From Phascolarctos cinereus (lineage: Eukaryota; Chordata; Mammalia; Diprotodontia; Phascolarctidae), in the NCBI RefSeq assembly GCF_002099425.1, contig NW_018343964.1:13998001-14062000 (forward strand): a stretch of 64,000 nt of DNA. Direction: 5' to 3'. Made by a program: the position numbers and the translations under genes. The notes under the pieces were generated by a model that saw only the letters and a program-made list of their open reading frames with translations, did no database searches and had not been told where the DNA came from. Positions 10,256 through 25,656 of the stretch are shown here, in pieces. Within the stretch, counting starts at the first letter, position 1; each line of letters begins with the position of its first letter.

Positions 10256-13200
10256 ATACACTAAGCTGCTAAAGTTGAAACCTTATCCATATGTCCAGTG
10301 TTCTAGGAAAACTGTAGGTCCATTAAATAAGTCACTCCTATCTCCCTCTTCTCTCCAAAGTATAGGGATGAAACAATCTGCCATTCCACCCAATACTCCC
10401 ACTGGACCAGTCCTATTGTTCCCATCATCTCTGTCAAGAGCAAGCTCAGGTTCCTCAGTCCCTGATGAGAAATCAAAATTGAGTAATCGTGACAGAGATT
10501 CAAACTGGAGTCAGGTGTTAATGAAAAAGGACTCAGCTTCAGTTCTCCCTCACTCTTGTTACTCTTGATGAGATTTTTCAGCTCTGCTTGTTGTCAGGTT
10601 GATGTATCAGGCAACCTAGAAAACACATTTAATTTTCATTGCTGGTGATTTCAGTGCAGGCCTCTGTTGGGGCTCCAGGCATGTGTATTGTTCTGCATCT
10701 TAAAAACCTATCTCCTATTTAGCTTTATTCTCAGTGGATGAAAGGGATGGAAGCAAAGGTGGGGGATGGGGTGGGGAGAACACCACCAAAAAACCTTGCT
10801 TAACGTGCAATTTGACCCTAAGGTGCCGTCTTCACAAATGAGAAAGAAGGAGAAAAATCACAGTAGGAAGAGAAGATGATAGTGAATAATGAGCCTGTAA
10901 CAAGGACAGGGAGATTTATGGGCAAAAAGAGGAAATGCTCAGAGAGTTGGGTGGACTGGATTTAAAGTGTATGCTGGGCACAGGCACTTATTTAGATCAA
11001 CCTGTCTTTAGTGGTAGTGTGTTTTTAAAAAGATCATCTGAGGTGGAAGTTTGTCCTTCACAGGGCATTCATAATATTTAAAAGGGAAACCTCTACTATA
11101 TATTAATCAGCATTGCCTTTCTTTAGCTGTGAGCCACCAAAAAAGACTAATGAAGCCTTTCGCCTTGATCTATACTTGCAAGCTAAAAGCCCTTGGATGT
11201 ATTTCTTGGAATGAGGAACCAATGATTGGTTGTTCCACACCTCCAAATAAAAGTGCACTGTGGAAGCCTGGAACCATAATAAAAGCAGTAACTACTTTCG
11301 AGGTCCATTCCTTTTAGAGCTTTAAAAGGCAGGTCAAGAAGTCCTGGGTCCCTGTGTCATCCTTTAAGTAAAGAGGTCTCCTTCTGAGGAGTAAGATGTT
11401 GGTAATAAACCTTGCCAGCTGCCGACTTACACTGGTCAGATTGAGTTCTATTGTTCCGGTGTTCTCCGGGTCCATCTGCTTGAATACCTCTGTAAAGGAA
11501 GAGGAGAAAAAGGATATTATGAGCAAAGAGGTTGGAATATGGGCAATTCTCCCCTTGTGTGCCTAGTTCAAAACCACCAAGTCTTTAGTGATGATTTTGT
11601 TGACAAAGCACCTTTTTTTCTCCTGCCTCTAAATTCAGGAAGAAGGAATGTCACCCTCATATTACTGAACAGACATCTTTTTGGCTCAGATGCTCTCACC
11701 AGCTGTGAAGGGCAGTCTGCTTCTGATGCTAAGAGAACCAAATGGATCTTTTACCCCAAATGCCCACTTACTGAACAGTGTTTCCAGTCGAACTAAGCAC
11801 CGAACAAAGTTATCAAAGTCGATGATGAGCTCGTCATCTGCAAACCGAGCTATGATGACCTGATGGAGCTGATAGGGTAGCTTGAAACCTAAGGTTAGAA
11901 CAAGCAAACAATCTTTGTCTTAGGTTTTCTGTAATCTGGTGGTGGGGGGTGCCCCACATAGTATTTACTTGGTGGCAGTGCATGTGATATGGCCACAATT
12001 GAAGACCAGGGTCTATGATTTTCTCCTGAATGCAGGGTTATTTTTCCTGGGGGCCTTGGCTCTTTGAAACCAATTCCAGTTTTCAGAAGCTGTGTCAGCT
12101 GCTGTTTCTTTGGTTTCCAAATTGCTTTCCTGGGACTCGGCTCTGTCTGGTTCTCTGTCCTCCCTCCTGTTTCGTTTGTTTTAATCAATCAAACCTAGCC
12201 CCTTTGTTCCCATCACCCATCCCCATTCTCCATAGTCTTTCCAAGTTGCTCCATTTTTTTAGCTATGTTTTAAAAATTCCTCTTACATAACAGCTTTTTT
12301 CATCTTCAGAATCACCCTCATCACTAGATTCTTTCAGGACACCTATTCTTTTCTACTTTGAGACCCCATGTGATCATACATTTTTGTCATGACTATTTTC
12401 CCAATCTCCTTCACCACATTTGTTTCCTAGCAGTGCCAATGGGACTAAAGTTCTAGAGTCAAGAAACTTAGAGCTGTAAGGGACTTCAGAGATTACCTAG
12501 AATAATCCCCTCCTTCTAGAACATTCCAAGCAAGGTTCTAGTTAGAGATCTCCAGTGATGGAAGAGAATGCACCACTCAGGCATGAGTGGAGAGAACCCA
12601 GGACTAGGAGTCAGGAAGGCCTGAGCTCAAACCTTGCTGCATACACTTACTAGCTGTGTCACCTGGGGCAAGTGCCTCAGTTTCCTCATCTGTAACATGT
12701 GGATAATAATTATGGGGTTGTTGTAAGGATCAAATGTAAAGTGCCTTACAAAATTTAGAGAGCTGTATAAATGCTATTATTACTCTAGGAGTCGACCATC
12801 CCATTGTGGGGACATCCTTAATTTTTACAACGTTCCTTTTTTTTTTTTTACTGAGCTGGAATCTGCCTTTCTCTCCTTTCCAACCACTGCTCTTAATTCT
12901 ATCCTCAGACCCAAGCAAAACACATTTAATCTCCCTTCTACATGACAACTTGCCTTGCATGTTAAAAGAGTAATTGTGTCCCTTCTAAATCTTCTCCAGG
13001 CAAAACATTCTCAGTTCCTTTCATCTCCTCACCCACTTCTGGAGATGTTACAGCTTATCAAAGTCCCTTCTAAAATATGGCTGCCCAAAACGGAACCCAA
13101 CATTCTTCCTGTGGTAGAGGGCAGGCCTCAATGACTTCTGAGGTTCCTTTCAACTCTGTTGTTCCATGTTGTAGTCTGAATAGGCCAGACTACAGCAGGA

Positions 13201-16200
13201 CTATCACTACCCTGTTCCACATAATCCTAATTGAAGTGTGTGGGTTTTTTTTTTTTTGAGGCAGTTGGGGTTAAGTGACTTGCCCAAGGTCACACAGCTA
13301 GTAAGTGTGTGAGGCTGGATTTGAACTCTGGTCATCTTGGCTCCAGGGCTGATGCTCTATCTACTCTGTCACCTAGCTGCCCCTCCTAATTGAAGTTTAA
13401 AAAAAAAACAAAACCAGCTCTCCTACGCAACTTGGCTAAATGAGATCCTTTGGGAAGTGCTACGGGAACCTTTCTGGGCCTCAGTTTCTTTCTCTGTAAA
13501 ATTAGAAAGTTGGCCTAGATAACCTATAAGAGGTCCCTTCCAGCTCTAAATAACGTAAGCCTATAAATTTTTTTTTTTATCATTTTTAGCATGGCTGGAC
13601 TGCTAGAGTTTCCTCAGAGTCTTAAATTCAGAAAGAGAACTAGGAGGGGGAGATTCTATACCAAGTCACATTTTACCAGTTATTCTTTTGAAAGCTGGGG
13701 AAAAAAAGAGATGTAGTGGCTACTTTATTTTGGGGGGCAGTTTACTGGATTTTCATTAACGAAAGATGATTTGCAATGATTCTGGAATAAATGAAAGTCT
13801 TTGGGATGTGTTACCTGCTTCTTCTAACGCTTTACGCATCTCGTAGGCATTCATGGTGCCAGACTTATCAACGTCCATCTCCTTGTAAATTTTCTGGAAC
13901 AAGCAGACATGAAGAACCTGACTTTTTAAAGCATATTTAATCTTCTATGTTTCATGCAAAGCAGGAATATTTTTCCCAAACAACTACAGACTTTTAACTT
14001 AATACTGTCAATAATCTTAGGGGAAATCGATTGGTTTTCTGATTTAGTTGACTGAGAAAAGTGAATTTTGTAGCCATGTACTCCAGCTGGGTCTGTGTGT
14101 GTTTCTCTCTAAGTATGAAGCCCACTCTGTATTCCGCTGACCCAAGAATGCTTAAAATCTTGGGCTTTGGGGCCTAACGTTTTTAGTAATCACATATGTG
14201 ATAGTTTTATATTATAAATGTTTCTTACCTCACCCTTCCCCCTCTCTCTGCATTCCCTAACCCCTTCCTGGAAGGGTCTGTCTTACTATCTATTAGGTTT
14301 TCCTTTATCAAGTCTCAACATGACTTCCAGCTCCTTCGTGATGCCTTCCCTGACTCCCCTGGGAAGAGGTATTTTTGTCTCCTCAAACTTCACTCAGTAC
14401 TTTGCCTGGACCTTTCTTCACATCGATCACCCTCTGTTCCTTGTGTGTATGTGTAGTTCAGATGATGACCTTCTTGACAGCAGGACTCTATTTCTGGCCC
14501 TGGCTTTGTCTCCCCAATGCCTTACACAGAATAGATCTTTAATGGCTTGTTGAACTAAATTGGCCATTCTTTATCAACCAGTCAGAAGGTCATTTGACAA
14601 CAGTGAATTATCGCTGAGCCAAATTATGCCAACTCTCTTCTCTCTGCAAGTTCTAAATGCCAAATTGGCAAAATATTGAGCAGTCATTTCAGGGTACACT
14701 TCTTTTTAAATTTTTGGTTTATTTTTATGAAATCAAAAATGTCTACCAGGTACAACTTGCTTTTTTTTAAAGTATATAATAAATTTAACGTTAGTTCTCC
14801 AACTGCACTGCTTATCTGTCTCTTCCTGTACTTCCTTCTGCATTTTTAGAATGTTTCATTGGTGCCCTTTTTTCCTCTCTCTAAGACTGAGCTACAGAGA
14901 AAGTGCTGACCTTCCCTGGTAGAGGGAGTTTTATCACTTGGGAATTCCCTATATAGCTGGTGATATCTTATCACTAATATTAAACCCCTCTCCTTTCTAT
15001 AATTACTACCCTGCCCCATCCTGCCCAGAATAACCACGTAACATCAAGTAAAGCACATTTGGTAGCATTTCTGAATTGCTTCTAATCGTTTATGATCATA
15101 GTAGAGGTCCACGAATGAAGCATAGAAAAGACTTATTTAACCAAGAAAATCCTGATAGTTGTGTGACTGTGGTAGTAGTGGCCAGCCCTGTCTTCTGCCC
15201 AGCCTTTTCCCTACTACAGGTGAAATCAAGCCATAAGACAATGCTCCAAGACAGTACCACCCCCCCCAAAAAGTGCCTTGTTTTCTAAAATTATGTATGC
15301 ACAGAGATACATTTGTGCCCCCAATTTTTCCTTGTGATATAGATGTAATTTTTAAAAAAGTGTTTATAAATTGTACACTCCCAAATTTTAAAGCATTAAA
15401 CCACCACACTGAGAATATCCTTATGTGAAGGTAGAGGAACTATCTCCCAACCTCCCACCCACCGTGCCTTGAATCATACCTGGTATTTTTGTATTTTTGA
15501 CCAGAGAAGGTAGAACTCCTTCAGGCCCAGTTTACCACTCCCATCAGCCTGCCTTTTATTAAGGAAAGATCTTTGGTACAATGTAGAATTCTGAGATTCA
15601 AATCAGAGTGCTCTTACTTGTCAGGGTCTATTCAGGAAAATCCTACAGAAAGACTCATTTTGTCTGGGTTAATGTTGGCTGGCCCTAAACCTAACCTTGG
15701 AAGTTTGGGAGAGGAGGCAAAAATGGGGACATGGACTTACACTGGCTTGGGTTGCTCCTCTGATGTTACCATCCCTTCTGCCCCTCAGTGATATGCTGAT
15801 GTTTTACCACGGATATTTCCTGACGTCTTGTTAGGCTTTTGTAAAGGGATTGGCAGCCAACTGGCAATGGGTATCCTGCAATGAGGTTTTTCGTAGGCTA
15901 GGAAAATTTCTTGCCATACCTTCTCACTAGCTATTAGAGACCATGGGGAAAAGCGGCCAAGGTGCCAGTTTTCCTTAGCTTAGCAAAGTGCCAGGTAAAA
16001 GGCTGGTGGAGGTGTGGGTAATAAACTAGAAATGATTATAGCAGGAAGAATCCTATCATCCAGAAATTGAAAAGGAAACATTTAGACCACTGGATCAGTA
16101 AATTAATTTTTGAAAAAAATTGGCTTAGGGATATATTGTCAGGGTTATTAGGCTGGTAGCTAAGAGAATGCTACAAACATAACTTCGATTTAAGCTAAGC

Positions 16201-19076
16201 ATTTGACAAAATGTGTCATGCTATTCTTGTGGAAACGAGAGAAGTGTGGGCTAGACAACAGTATAGTAGATGGATTCAAAACTGTTGAATATCCAGACCC
16301 CAAGAGCAGATATTAATGATTTGATAGCAACAATTTGAATACTGGTCTCTGGAGATCTGTCCTTGGTCCTATACTATTTAATAGTTTTATTAGCAACTTG
16401 CCCTCGGCAGATAGGACATTAGCTTATCAAACCTGCAGATGTTAAAAAGCTGGGAGGAAAGACAGTCTGGATCCAAAAAGATTTTGACAGGCTAGAATGC
16501 TGGGCCAAATCCAAGAAGATGAACTTTAACAGGAGTAAGTGTAAAGTCTTATATTGGTGTAAGGTTAAAAAAAACTAATTTCCCAAGTATAAGCTGGAAA
16601 AGGCATGTTTGGGCAGTCTTTTGTTGGTAGACCTAGGGATTTTAATGGATTGTGAGCTCAAAAATGTTTATTGCATTGGATTGACTAAGTTAACAATTTA
16701 ATTTAGATTGCATTAAGAGAGGAACAGCCTCTAGGTCTAGGGAGTAGTAATCCCTCTGTATTTTGCCCTGGTTAGACCACAACTGGGGTTATTATGTTCA
16801 GCTCTCAGCATTACATTTTAAGAAAGATATTATTAAGACTGCCCAGAAAATGACAACCAGGATGGTGGAGGGCTGTGAGATCATGCCATATGGGAACTGG
16901 TTACAAGAACTGAGGATGTTTAGCTCCGACTCTAAGAGAGGATCCTTGGGGGAGCCAGCACAACACTAGTCACCAGCATTTGAAGGGCTGTCATATGGAA
17001 GAGGGATTGGATGCATTCTGCTTGGCCAGAGAAGGCAGACTGAGAAGTATGGGTGGAAGAGAGTGCAGGCTTGATTTAGGCTAAGCTTCCTAGCAATCAG
17101 AGCTATTCCAATGTGGAATGGACCATCTAAATACAGAGTAGGTTCTGTCTTCAGAGAGGTTCTCAAGCAAAGGCTGGATGATGGCCCCTAGTGCAGTCTA
17201 TCATAGAGGGAGTTTTTGTTCAGGTGTGGGCTGGCCCAGATGGCTTTTGAGGTATCTCTCCACCCTGAGATTCAGTGAACTGAACTGCAGAAACACATTC
17301 ACTCAGGAAACAATCTGGACAAAACCCAAGATGGCCACATGGGAATGGTTTAGATGAGCCATGAGTCAGTTTCCTTAGAAGAAGTGGAAGTACTTCTTTT
17401 TTCTTCCTGATTCCCCGTGTCGCCTGTTAGGGTGACGTCTCTCCAACAGAGGCCACAACAGAAGCCTGTGATTCAGGGAGGGGACCCAGGTCTCACTTCT
17501 CAGACAAGCTGGACATTTTTGAGCCTGCAGTCTCGCTAATCACTTTTCAAATTCCACCCTCCTCCCCCCTCCCCACTCCTTTCTAGTAGTGTTGCTTCTT
17601 GCCTTCCTGGTTTTTTTACTTTAACCTCAGGAGTTAACAACTTTCTTTCACGACCTCTCCGCACCCAAGCTCACAGATAAATATCCAGCTTTGGTGATCC
17701 GATGCCACTTCTTCCGCCAAAGGCGGCATCTGTACAAAGCCCCAGTTCTGAGTTCCCTAGCACATGTTTAAGGATACATCTAGCATGTCAACCATGATCT
17801 TGCAAGTCTCGATGCTGAAGCCATCCGACTTGATATCTGGACCTAGAAGATGTAGAAAGAAAGTCAGATCTTTTGATGTTGGTGTTTTGAGTGTGAACTC
17901 CTGGAGGGCAAGTGGGTGTACTACATTTCTGTAGTTCTGTATGGTGCCTAGCAAAGGCCAGGGGGAGAGAAGCATTGGATAATTTTTTAAAACAAACGAA
18001 TAAGAAGTAGTTGGACTATTTCTACAGTATTAAGGCCCAGAGAGTGCCCCCTGTGGATGTGAGACATAAGTGGGGGGAAGCAGAGATATGTTTTCCATTA
18101 GGTTATGCCCTCATAACTAAGGAAACAATTAGGCTAGAAACCAACCAATACTAATAAAAATAGTTGAAATTTTAAAATAGTACTTGTTAGTTGTGTGACC
18201 TGCTTAATTGGTCATGTTTCCTCATCTGTAAAGTGAGGGAGCTGGACTTGATAATCTCTGTGGTCTCAGCTCAACCTCTCTGACATGATTCTATTAAAGC
18301 ATGGCTCTATGCATTCCATGGAATGTTAGGACTGTCTGTGAAAAGCCACAGGAAGGGGTGAATTTTGCTCGTTCTATTATTTTTATAAGACAAAAAACAC
18401 AAAAAAATCTCCACAGAAGTGTATCCACCTTGCTGGAGACATGTGCAGTTATCTCAGGGCAGAGAGTTTCTTTGGAGCTGCCATCTTGGTCACCTATGAC
18501 CTTAGAAATAGGGGACCTTGATATGGGCCTGTTTATAGTTTGAGTATGGCTTTCTCAGAGCCTCATTTCTAGGGAAATGCATGTGTTGGGTCTGCAAAAG
18601 GCTACATGGGCAGGAGGAGTGAGTGTGTGTGTGTGTGTGAGAAGGCTGTGGAGTGAAGAGGGGATGGGCCCATGGCCAGGCCCCTGGCATCACCAGTCAG
18701 GAAGGGGAAGAGCATGCTGAGCTCAGAGACACATGTGGGGCAATTAATACTCTGTAGCAGAAAGGAGGTTTCCCTACCCTGCATTCCCCTTTTGTCCATC
18801 CATCTGTGAATTAACAATGAGGCTCTTGGTCTTCATGGACCCGTGATTACCACACATCTGAGACACTGCCATGACCTCACTGTGCCTGGTGGCCTCTGGG
18901 GTAAACACCACCTCATTTCCCACATGGCAGGGAAGCCTTGTTGGGTTGGCTTCACCACAGCTTGAGGTGGTATGTGTCTGGGCCTGGGGACATCTACACT
19001 TTAGCCATGTTAAAGTCATTTTAAACTTCCCTCCCTACTGTACCTGGGTGTTCCTGGTTGGGCTGCATAAGCTGTA

Positions 19077-19130
<54 letters not shown>

Positions 19131-19188
19131 ATGCACACTCATACATATGTACATGTGTGTGTGTATACATGTACACTCATACATATGT

Positions 19189-19226
<38 letters not shown>

Positions 19227-19995
19227 TTTGGTTCATACAGGACCAGAAGGACCTTTTATCTTTCTGCTTTTATGGGATCCTTGACATTGATATAAAGGCA
19301 GCCAATTGGTGCAGTAGATAGAGTGCTGGGCCTAGGGTCAGGAAGACTTATCTTCCTGAGCTCAAATCTGGCCTCAGACACTTACTAGCTATATGACTCT
19401 GGGCAAGTCACTTACCCTCTGTTTGCCTTAATCCATTGGAGAAGAATGGCAAACCACTCCAGTATCTCTGCCAAGAAAATCCCGTGGACAGTATGGTCCA
19501 CAGGGTCACAAAGAGAAAGAAACAACCAAACAACTAAATAACAACAACAAATGATACTGACATATGTTGGAATGGTGGACCCAGCAGGGTTGTGAAGGTT
19601 TTTGTACGCTGTCTTCCCCTTCAGAATGCAAGCTCCTTAAGGGCAGGGGATGTGACTTTTACCTTTCTTTATATCCCTGCACAGTGCCTGGTACATAGTA
19701 AGCACTTAATAAATGCTTGTTGACTGATTCTTCCAAAGGCCTTGTTATCTGTCCTGGCAGGGCGAGGGGTGGGTCTACTTCTGGCTGGAGAGATGGAATA
19801 GAGGCCATACTTGAACACAAGTCTTCCAGGCTTCATGGCCAGCTCTCTGACCTTGGCTTCTGGAATTGGTTTCTATACCTTGCTGTTGGAATATTTTCAA
19901 ATGTGCAGTGTTTTTCAAATTCACTGACTTGGTTCAATGGCAGAGATTATTTTTCCACGCATAGCCCTAGTCAAAGATCTGGGGTCATTTTATTA

Positions 19996-20026
<31 letters not shown>

Positions 20027-23000
20027 AATTATCATGCATGAAATGGAGATTTTTAAAAAATCCTTTGGCCACCAGCACTGGAATCATCCAATCAATTTCT
20101 CCTTTTCCCACTGGCCCATTGGTGGATTCTCTCTACTTCAGTCATTTCCTTTTTGAATAGAGCTTTGAACTACTGGCTTCTGGCTGGCATCAATGGAGTT
20201 ATCTCAGCCTTTTATTCTGCCAAGAGAGGGCTGCCATCAATAATAATGTAGAGGGAAGATACTCTACTTTCCCCCCTTCTACCCCTAAAGGAGAAGAATA
20301 GGGTTTGGGGAACTGGAAGGAACAGATACTTACGTTTTGCTAGGACCCTCCTCAGGATAGTCTTCAGCTCAAAGGCAGAAATCTCAGCATCCTGTGGAAA
20401 CACAACACACAAAAAGATACCACACACATATTGTCAGTTTCTACCTGAATCAGAGTAATCACAGGGCTGAAACACAGCCATGGAAAGGAAAAAAGCGAGA
20501 CTCAACAAAATATTGCAATAAGCATCATCAGACCCTGATGCCAGGCACCCAGACAACATCTCACTTCCCTGAATGTCTGGATCTTAATGAAGGTGCACAG
20601 TGAGATGATTCTGGTACAGGAGGGCTTTGGCAATCAGCGCAAGGGGACAGTCCCAACCAGGATTTGGTCCATCAAGCTTTTCCTGGCCACTTCTAGCTCC
20701 AGTGCTGGTTTTGTTTGTTTGGCTTTTTTCCATTTCACTCTCCTGCTCCCACACCTAAAGTACCAGCTGTACTGCTAACTGGATCAAGTCCAGATTTCTC
20801 CTCATTGTCTTCAAGGTCCCTGCCTGCTCTTTTCATCCTCATTCATTGCTCTTCACTAAAGATTCTCCCCCTTTTTCCAGGGCTGCTGCCTCTCCTGCCT
20901 TTCTGTTCCCACTTCTATGCCCACTTGGCACATCCTTCTCATTCTTTTGGAACAAATCTCTCTCCTTTTAAAACACTGCTCAACATGGCTAATATGGAAA
21001 TATGTCTTGCATGACTTCACATGTATAATGGATATTATATTGTTTGCCTTCTCAACGGGTGGGGGAGGGACGGGACGAAAGGAAAGAATCTGGGACTCAA
21101 AATTTCAAAAACTGAATGTTAAAAATAAATTAAAGAAACAACATTGTTCAGTGAGGAGACTACTAGGAATTGAGGCAGAATGAAGTAAGCAGAACAAGGA
21201 AAACAATATGCCTAAGGACTACCTTAAGGTAAATGGAACAGAAAACAAAACACCCTGTTTCACTATAGTGATCTAGCTTATTCCAAAGAAGATCTGAGAA
21301 AATGTACTTCCCTCTTTTGGAAAAGTGGGAACAAAACTATGGGTGTGGAAAACTGCTTAGAGTGTAAGAAATTGCTGATGTATAGATTTTGCTGAACTGC
21401 CTGCTTTCTGTCTTTCTCTCTCCTTCCTTCCTTCCTCTCTCATCCCTCCCTTCCTTTCCTCTCCTTCCCTCCCTCCCTCCTTCCTTCCTTTCTTGGTTAT
21501 AAAGGATAGCTAGCTGGATAAAGGATAAGGTATCATAGGTATCTGTATTTGGAAATGGTGATATGAAAGCAAAAGATATCAATAAAAGTTTTTTTTAAAA
21601 AGTAAGTAAAACTCACTAAGAATCGCTTATAATTGCATAGTTGCTTTAAAGTTTTGAAAGCAAGTTTTCACACAGCCCTATAATATTATCCCAATTTTAC
21701 TGGGAAATCTGATGATCAGACATTAAGTACGAAATTGGGCTTGTTTTTAAAATATATGCACATAATATGTCATCTCTCACCTCTGTCTTTGCACAGGCCT
21801 TCTGTTCACAAGGACTGGCTGAACTACTTTTCTTCCTCCCCTCTGCCTCTTGGACCCCTTGGCTCCCTTCATGGTTCGGATCAAGATACCTTTCCTAATT
21901 CCCTCAGTCATTAATGTCCCTCTCCCCTCAGACTTTATGTGTATGCAGAATGTATACGCACACATATATGTATATGTTGTTGTCTTTTAGTCATTCAGTT
22001 GTGTGCCACTCTTCCTGATCCCATTTAAGGTTTTCTTGGCAGAGACACTGCAGTGGTTTGCCATTTCCTTCTCCAGCTTATTTTACAGATGAGGAAACCG
22101 AGGCAAACAGGGTTAAGTGACTTGCCCAGGGTCACACAGCTAGTAAGTGTCTGCAGCCAGATTTTAACTCAGAAAGATGAGTTTTCCTGACTCCAGGCCA
22201 AGCATTCTATCCACTGTGCAAATGTATATAGTATGTATGCATATGTGTGTATGTATCTATATCTATATATTCATAGAGCTATATATTTATTATCTGTGAA
22301 CATGCTTTAACTCCTCTACCTTCACTAGAATATTAATTCCTTAAGAGCAGAGACTACCTCATTCTTGCATTTTTATTCTGTTCCTAGCACAGCAGCTGGC
22401 TCATAATGAATGCCTGTTAATCAACGGTGTATTGTTAATGTTCTCTGCACTTTACATGCCCATTCCACCGATAGATAACTCTAAGTTGTTAGAAAATTCT
22501 TCCTTATATTGCCTTTTAGAGAGGCGGTTAGGTGGTGCTTGTGGATACAGCACTAGACCTGGAGTCTGCAAGTACAGAGTTCAAACCCTACCTCAGTCAC
22601 TTACTAGCTTTGTGACCCTGGGGAAGTCACTTAACCGCTGCCTGCCTCAGTTTCCTCATCTGTAAAAAATGGGGAAAAGAGCACCTTGGTTGTATGAGGA
22701 TCAAATGAGACAATATTTGTAAAGTACAAACCTTGAAGTGCTATATAAATGCTAGTTATTTTCATTTTTAAAAATTTCCTTATATAATCTACCTGCCAGT
22801 AACTTCTACCTATTGGACCTAATGTGTTTAGATCAAAATATTCTTCTGGGTTTTTTGTTGTTTCCCCCCCCCCCCAGTGTATTTACCTTCCTCGTTATAG
22901 TGTACGTTCTTTGAGGATTGATTGTGATTCTCTTTGTAACGTGCTCCTGGTGCCTAATATTGCTTTCCACATAGTGGGCACTCAAAGTATGCTGGGCGCT

Positions 23001-25593
23001 GACTACTCACCTCCCCTGCCAGTTGAGCAAACAGTTTTCTGAAATTGTCCTCAATGTCGTCTTCGTCAACTTCATTCTTAAGGCAATGGAGGAAAAGAAG
23101 AACAATGTGATAGCTTACTGAAGATAATCTATCTTCTAAGAAACAAAGAAAAGATGCAGGTGCTTGTCCTCACCCCCCAGCTCCTGGGAAGTCTCTCTCT
23201 ATCCCATTCCAAACCCCCACTTTCTCTGCCTGTGAACCATGTAGAATGGTTCTAATCACTCTTGGCAAAATTTCAGGATTATTCCTGTTGTTTTGCTTTG
23301 GTCTGGCCAAGAGCTGAAAGAAGACTGCCTGGGGCTTTCTAACTGAATGTGGGGATATAATTGGATCAAGAGAGAGAGAATATAAACTCCCTGGGAAGAA
23401 GAGATATCATAATTTCTCATAACATACACCATGGCTATTACATATTCCTAAAATAACCATTTATGACCAGTTCTGCTAAGCAAAGTGATAAATAGCTTAG
23501 AATTTCCCTGGGCTACTTGAAAAGGATTTTGTCAATGGGCAATGAATATAACCCTTGGGGCCCAGAGAATCCAGGGCTCCTCTAGTTCCTCACTATTCTA
23601 AATATATGACAACCACAGTGGTACCCTAATGAGATTGGTGAACAAATACTTAGCCAGCACAGGCTTTTTATCAGTACTACTGTGGACCCTTGGAAAAGAG
23701 ACAGAAGAGAATACTTACAAATAATCCTCAAACTATTTCCTCTAGAGTAGAAAAGTGGGCTAGATTTGGAGTCATAAGATCTAGGTTCAAATCCTGCCTC
23801 TGACCTATGGGACCTCAGGTCTTTCTGAGCCTCAGTTTTCTCATCTATAAAATGAATGGGTTGGATTCAGTGGCCTCTGAAGCCCTTTTTGGCTCTAACT
23901 CTACATTCTTAAAGTTCATTTGTGGGGGTTTTCCTTCCTTAACTCTAAAATTTATAATTTATAAAAAATTATGCTAAAGCAAAATATGTCTGTTTAACCA
24001 AATTCTTGCTGCATTTATCACAGGTTCCCAATCAGAGGGCTGGAAGAGTCCTTAGGGATCATTAAGTCCAAGGATTTCCACAATAATAGGATCACAGAAC
24101 ACAATGGGATATGAAACACTGATATAAGGCAACAAATGCCACTCCAAGGAGTTGAGGTGCATATAGACTACTCCTGAGATAAAGTGAGGTAGTGGAAATT
24201 TTAGAGGAGAAAAGCAGATGATTTTTGTCCTCAAAATAATGACTTCAGGATATACACACAGTTTCATGTGTCTACTTTAGAGAGGAATGAAGTACTAGTG
24301 TCCACATTTCTTCATGGGATTCCCATCCAAAATACCTGAAATCCTAAGGGTCTCTGGGACAGTTTGGGAAATACCAGCCCAAATGAGGACTCAGCTCCCC
24401 AGCTTTCTAGATGAGGAAATTAAGGTCCAGAGAAGAAAAGCAATTTGCCCAAGATTAGAGATTCAGGGTAAAGGTAGCTGGAGAGTAATGGATAGTGAGC
24501 TGGTCTTTGAGCCAGGAGGACCCTCTGTAAAAATGAGGCTTTCAACTTAGCTGGGCTTGAGCACCCTCCCGACTCTCCATCTTTATCCTACAACAGAGAA
24601 GGAGAAGAATCATAATAAATACCTCGTCCAAGGTGGCCTCAGTTTCATCATCGACAACTCTGGAAATAGAAAGGAATTATCTATTAGTGGGTGGGAAGTT
24701 AAGATGGGGAAGGAAGTGTTTCAGCAGTCATTGCTTGAACTGAGTGAGAAACTTGAAACCAATTTCGATTCAACCCACCCCCCCAACTCTTGCAACAAAA
24801 CCTACTTTAGAGCCTTGGTGTGTGATAACACTTCCTCAAATATCAAGGGTGGAAAGAAATCAAAGGAAGAAGTCAAGGCCAAAAGGACTTGTAGAAAGTG
24901 GGGATTTTTTTTTTCTTAGGGAGGAGTGGTTCTTTAAGAAAGGATGGGTCAGCACCCCAGGCTTAGTTTGGAAATCCCAATAGCTTGGCTGTAGCACCTG
25001 CCATCTCAAGAAAGAGCTTTTCAGTCTCCTTTTAAATGCAATTCCCTAAAGTCTCTTCACTTTGCATGACGTGCTATAAAATTATCACCTACTAGCTATG
25101 TTCACTTGAGGTAAGGGAAGAAATGAGTGCCTCGGGGCTGTGGTTAACTTGAGTTACTTTGATCCTTTTAAAAGATGCATGATTTCGTCAATGTGCAAAG
25201 CAAAACCCCTCCTTACTTTAATAGACAGTTTAGTGAGTTATTGTGGCCAAAAAAAAAAATTCCTCCCTTGGTGACTGTGGGCAAATTACTTCACCTCTTA
25301 GTTCCCCAAGCAACTATGAATTACTGAGGAGTTGCCAGTCAGCATCAGTGGATCATCAAATTATAGACTGAGAGGTGGAAGAGACCTCAGAAGCCAATCC
25401 CTTCATTCTATAGATAAGGACTCAGAGGCCTAGGGAGGGTAAATTAGTTGCCCTGTTCATATGATATTAAGTGTCAAAAGTATTATTTGAAACCAGATCC
25501 TCTTGACACCACAGTACCACGTTGCCTCCAAGACAGCAAACTCTTGAAGGTATTTCATATACTGGGAGTTCTCCACAATAATGAAATCATGAG

Positions 25594-25656
<63 letters not shown>

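Noticed and set aside
10101-10568. 155-codon plus frame
   Set aside because: Runs through a TG/CA microsatellite ([13 protein letters not shown]-type text) and has no coding signature.
19058-19321. Frames rich in CVCV residues
   Set aside because: Pure translation of the GT microsatellite.
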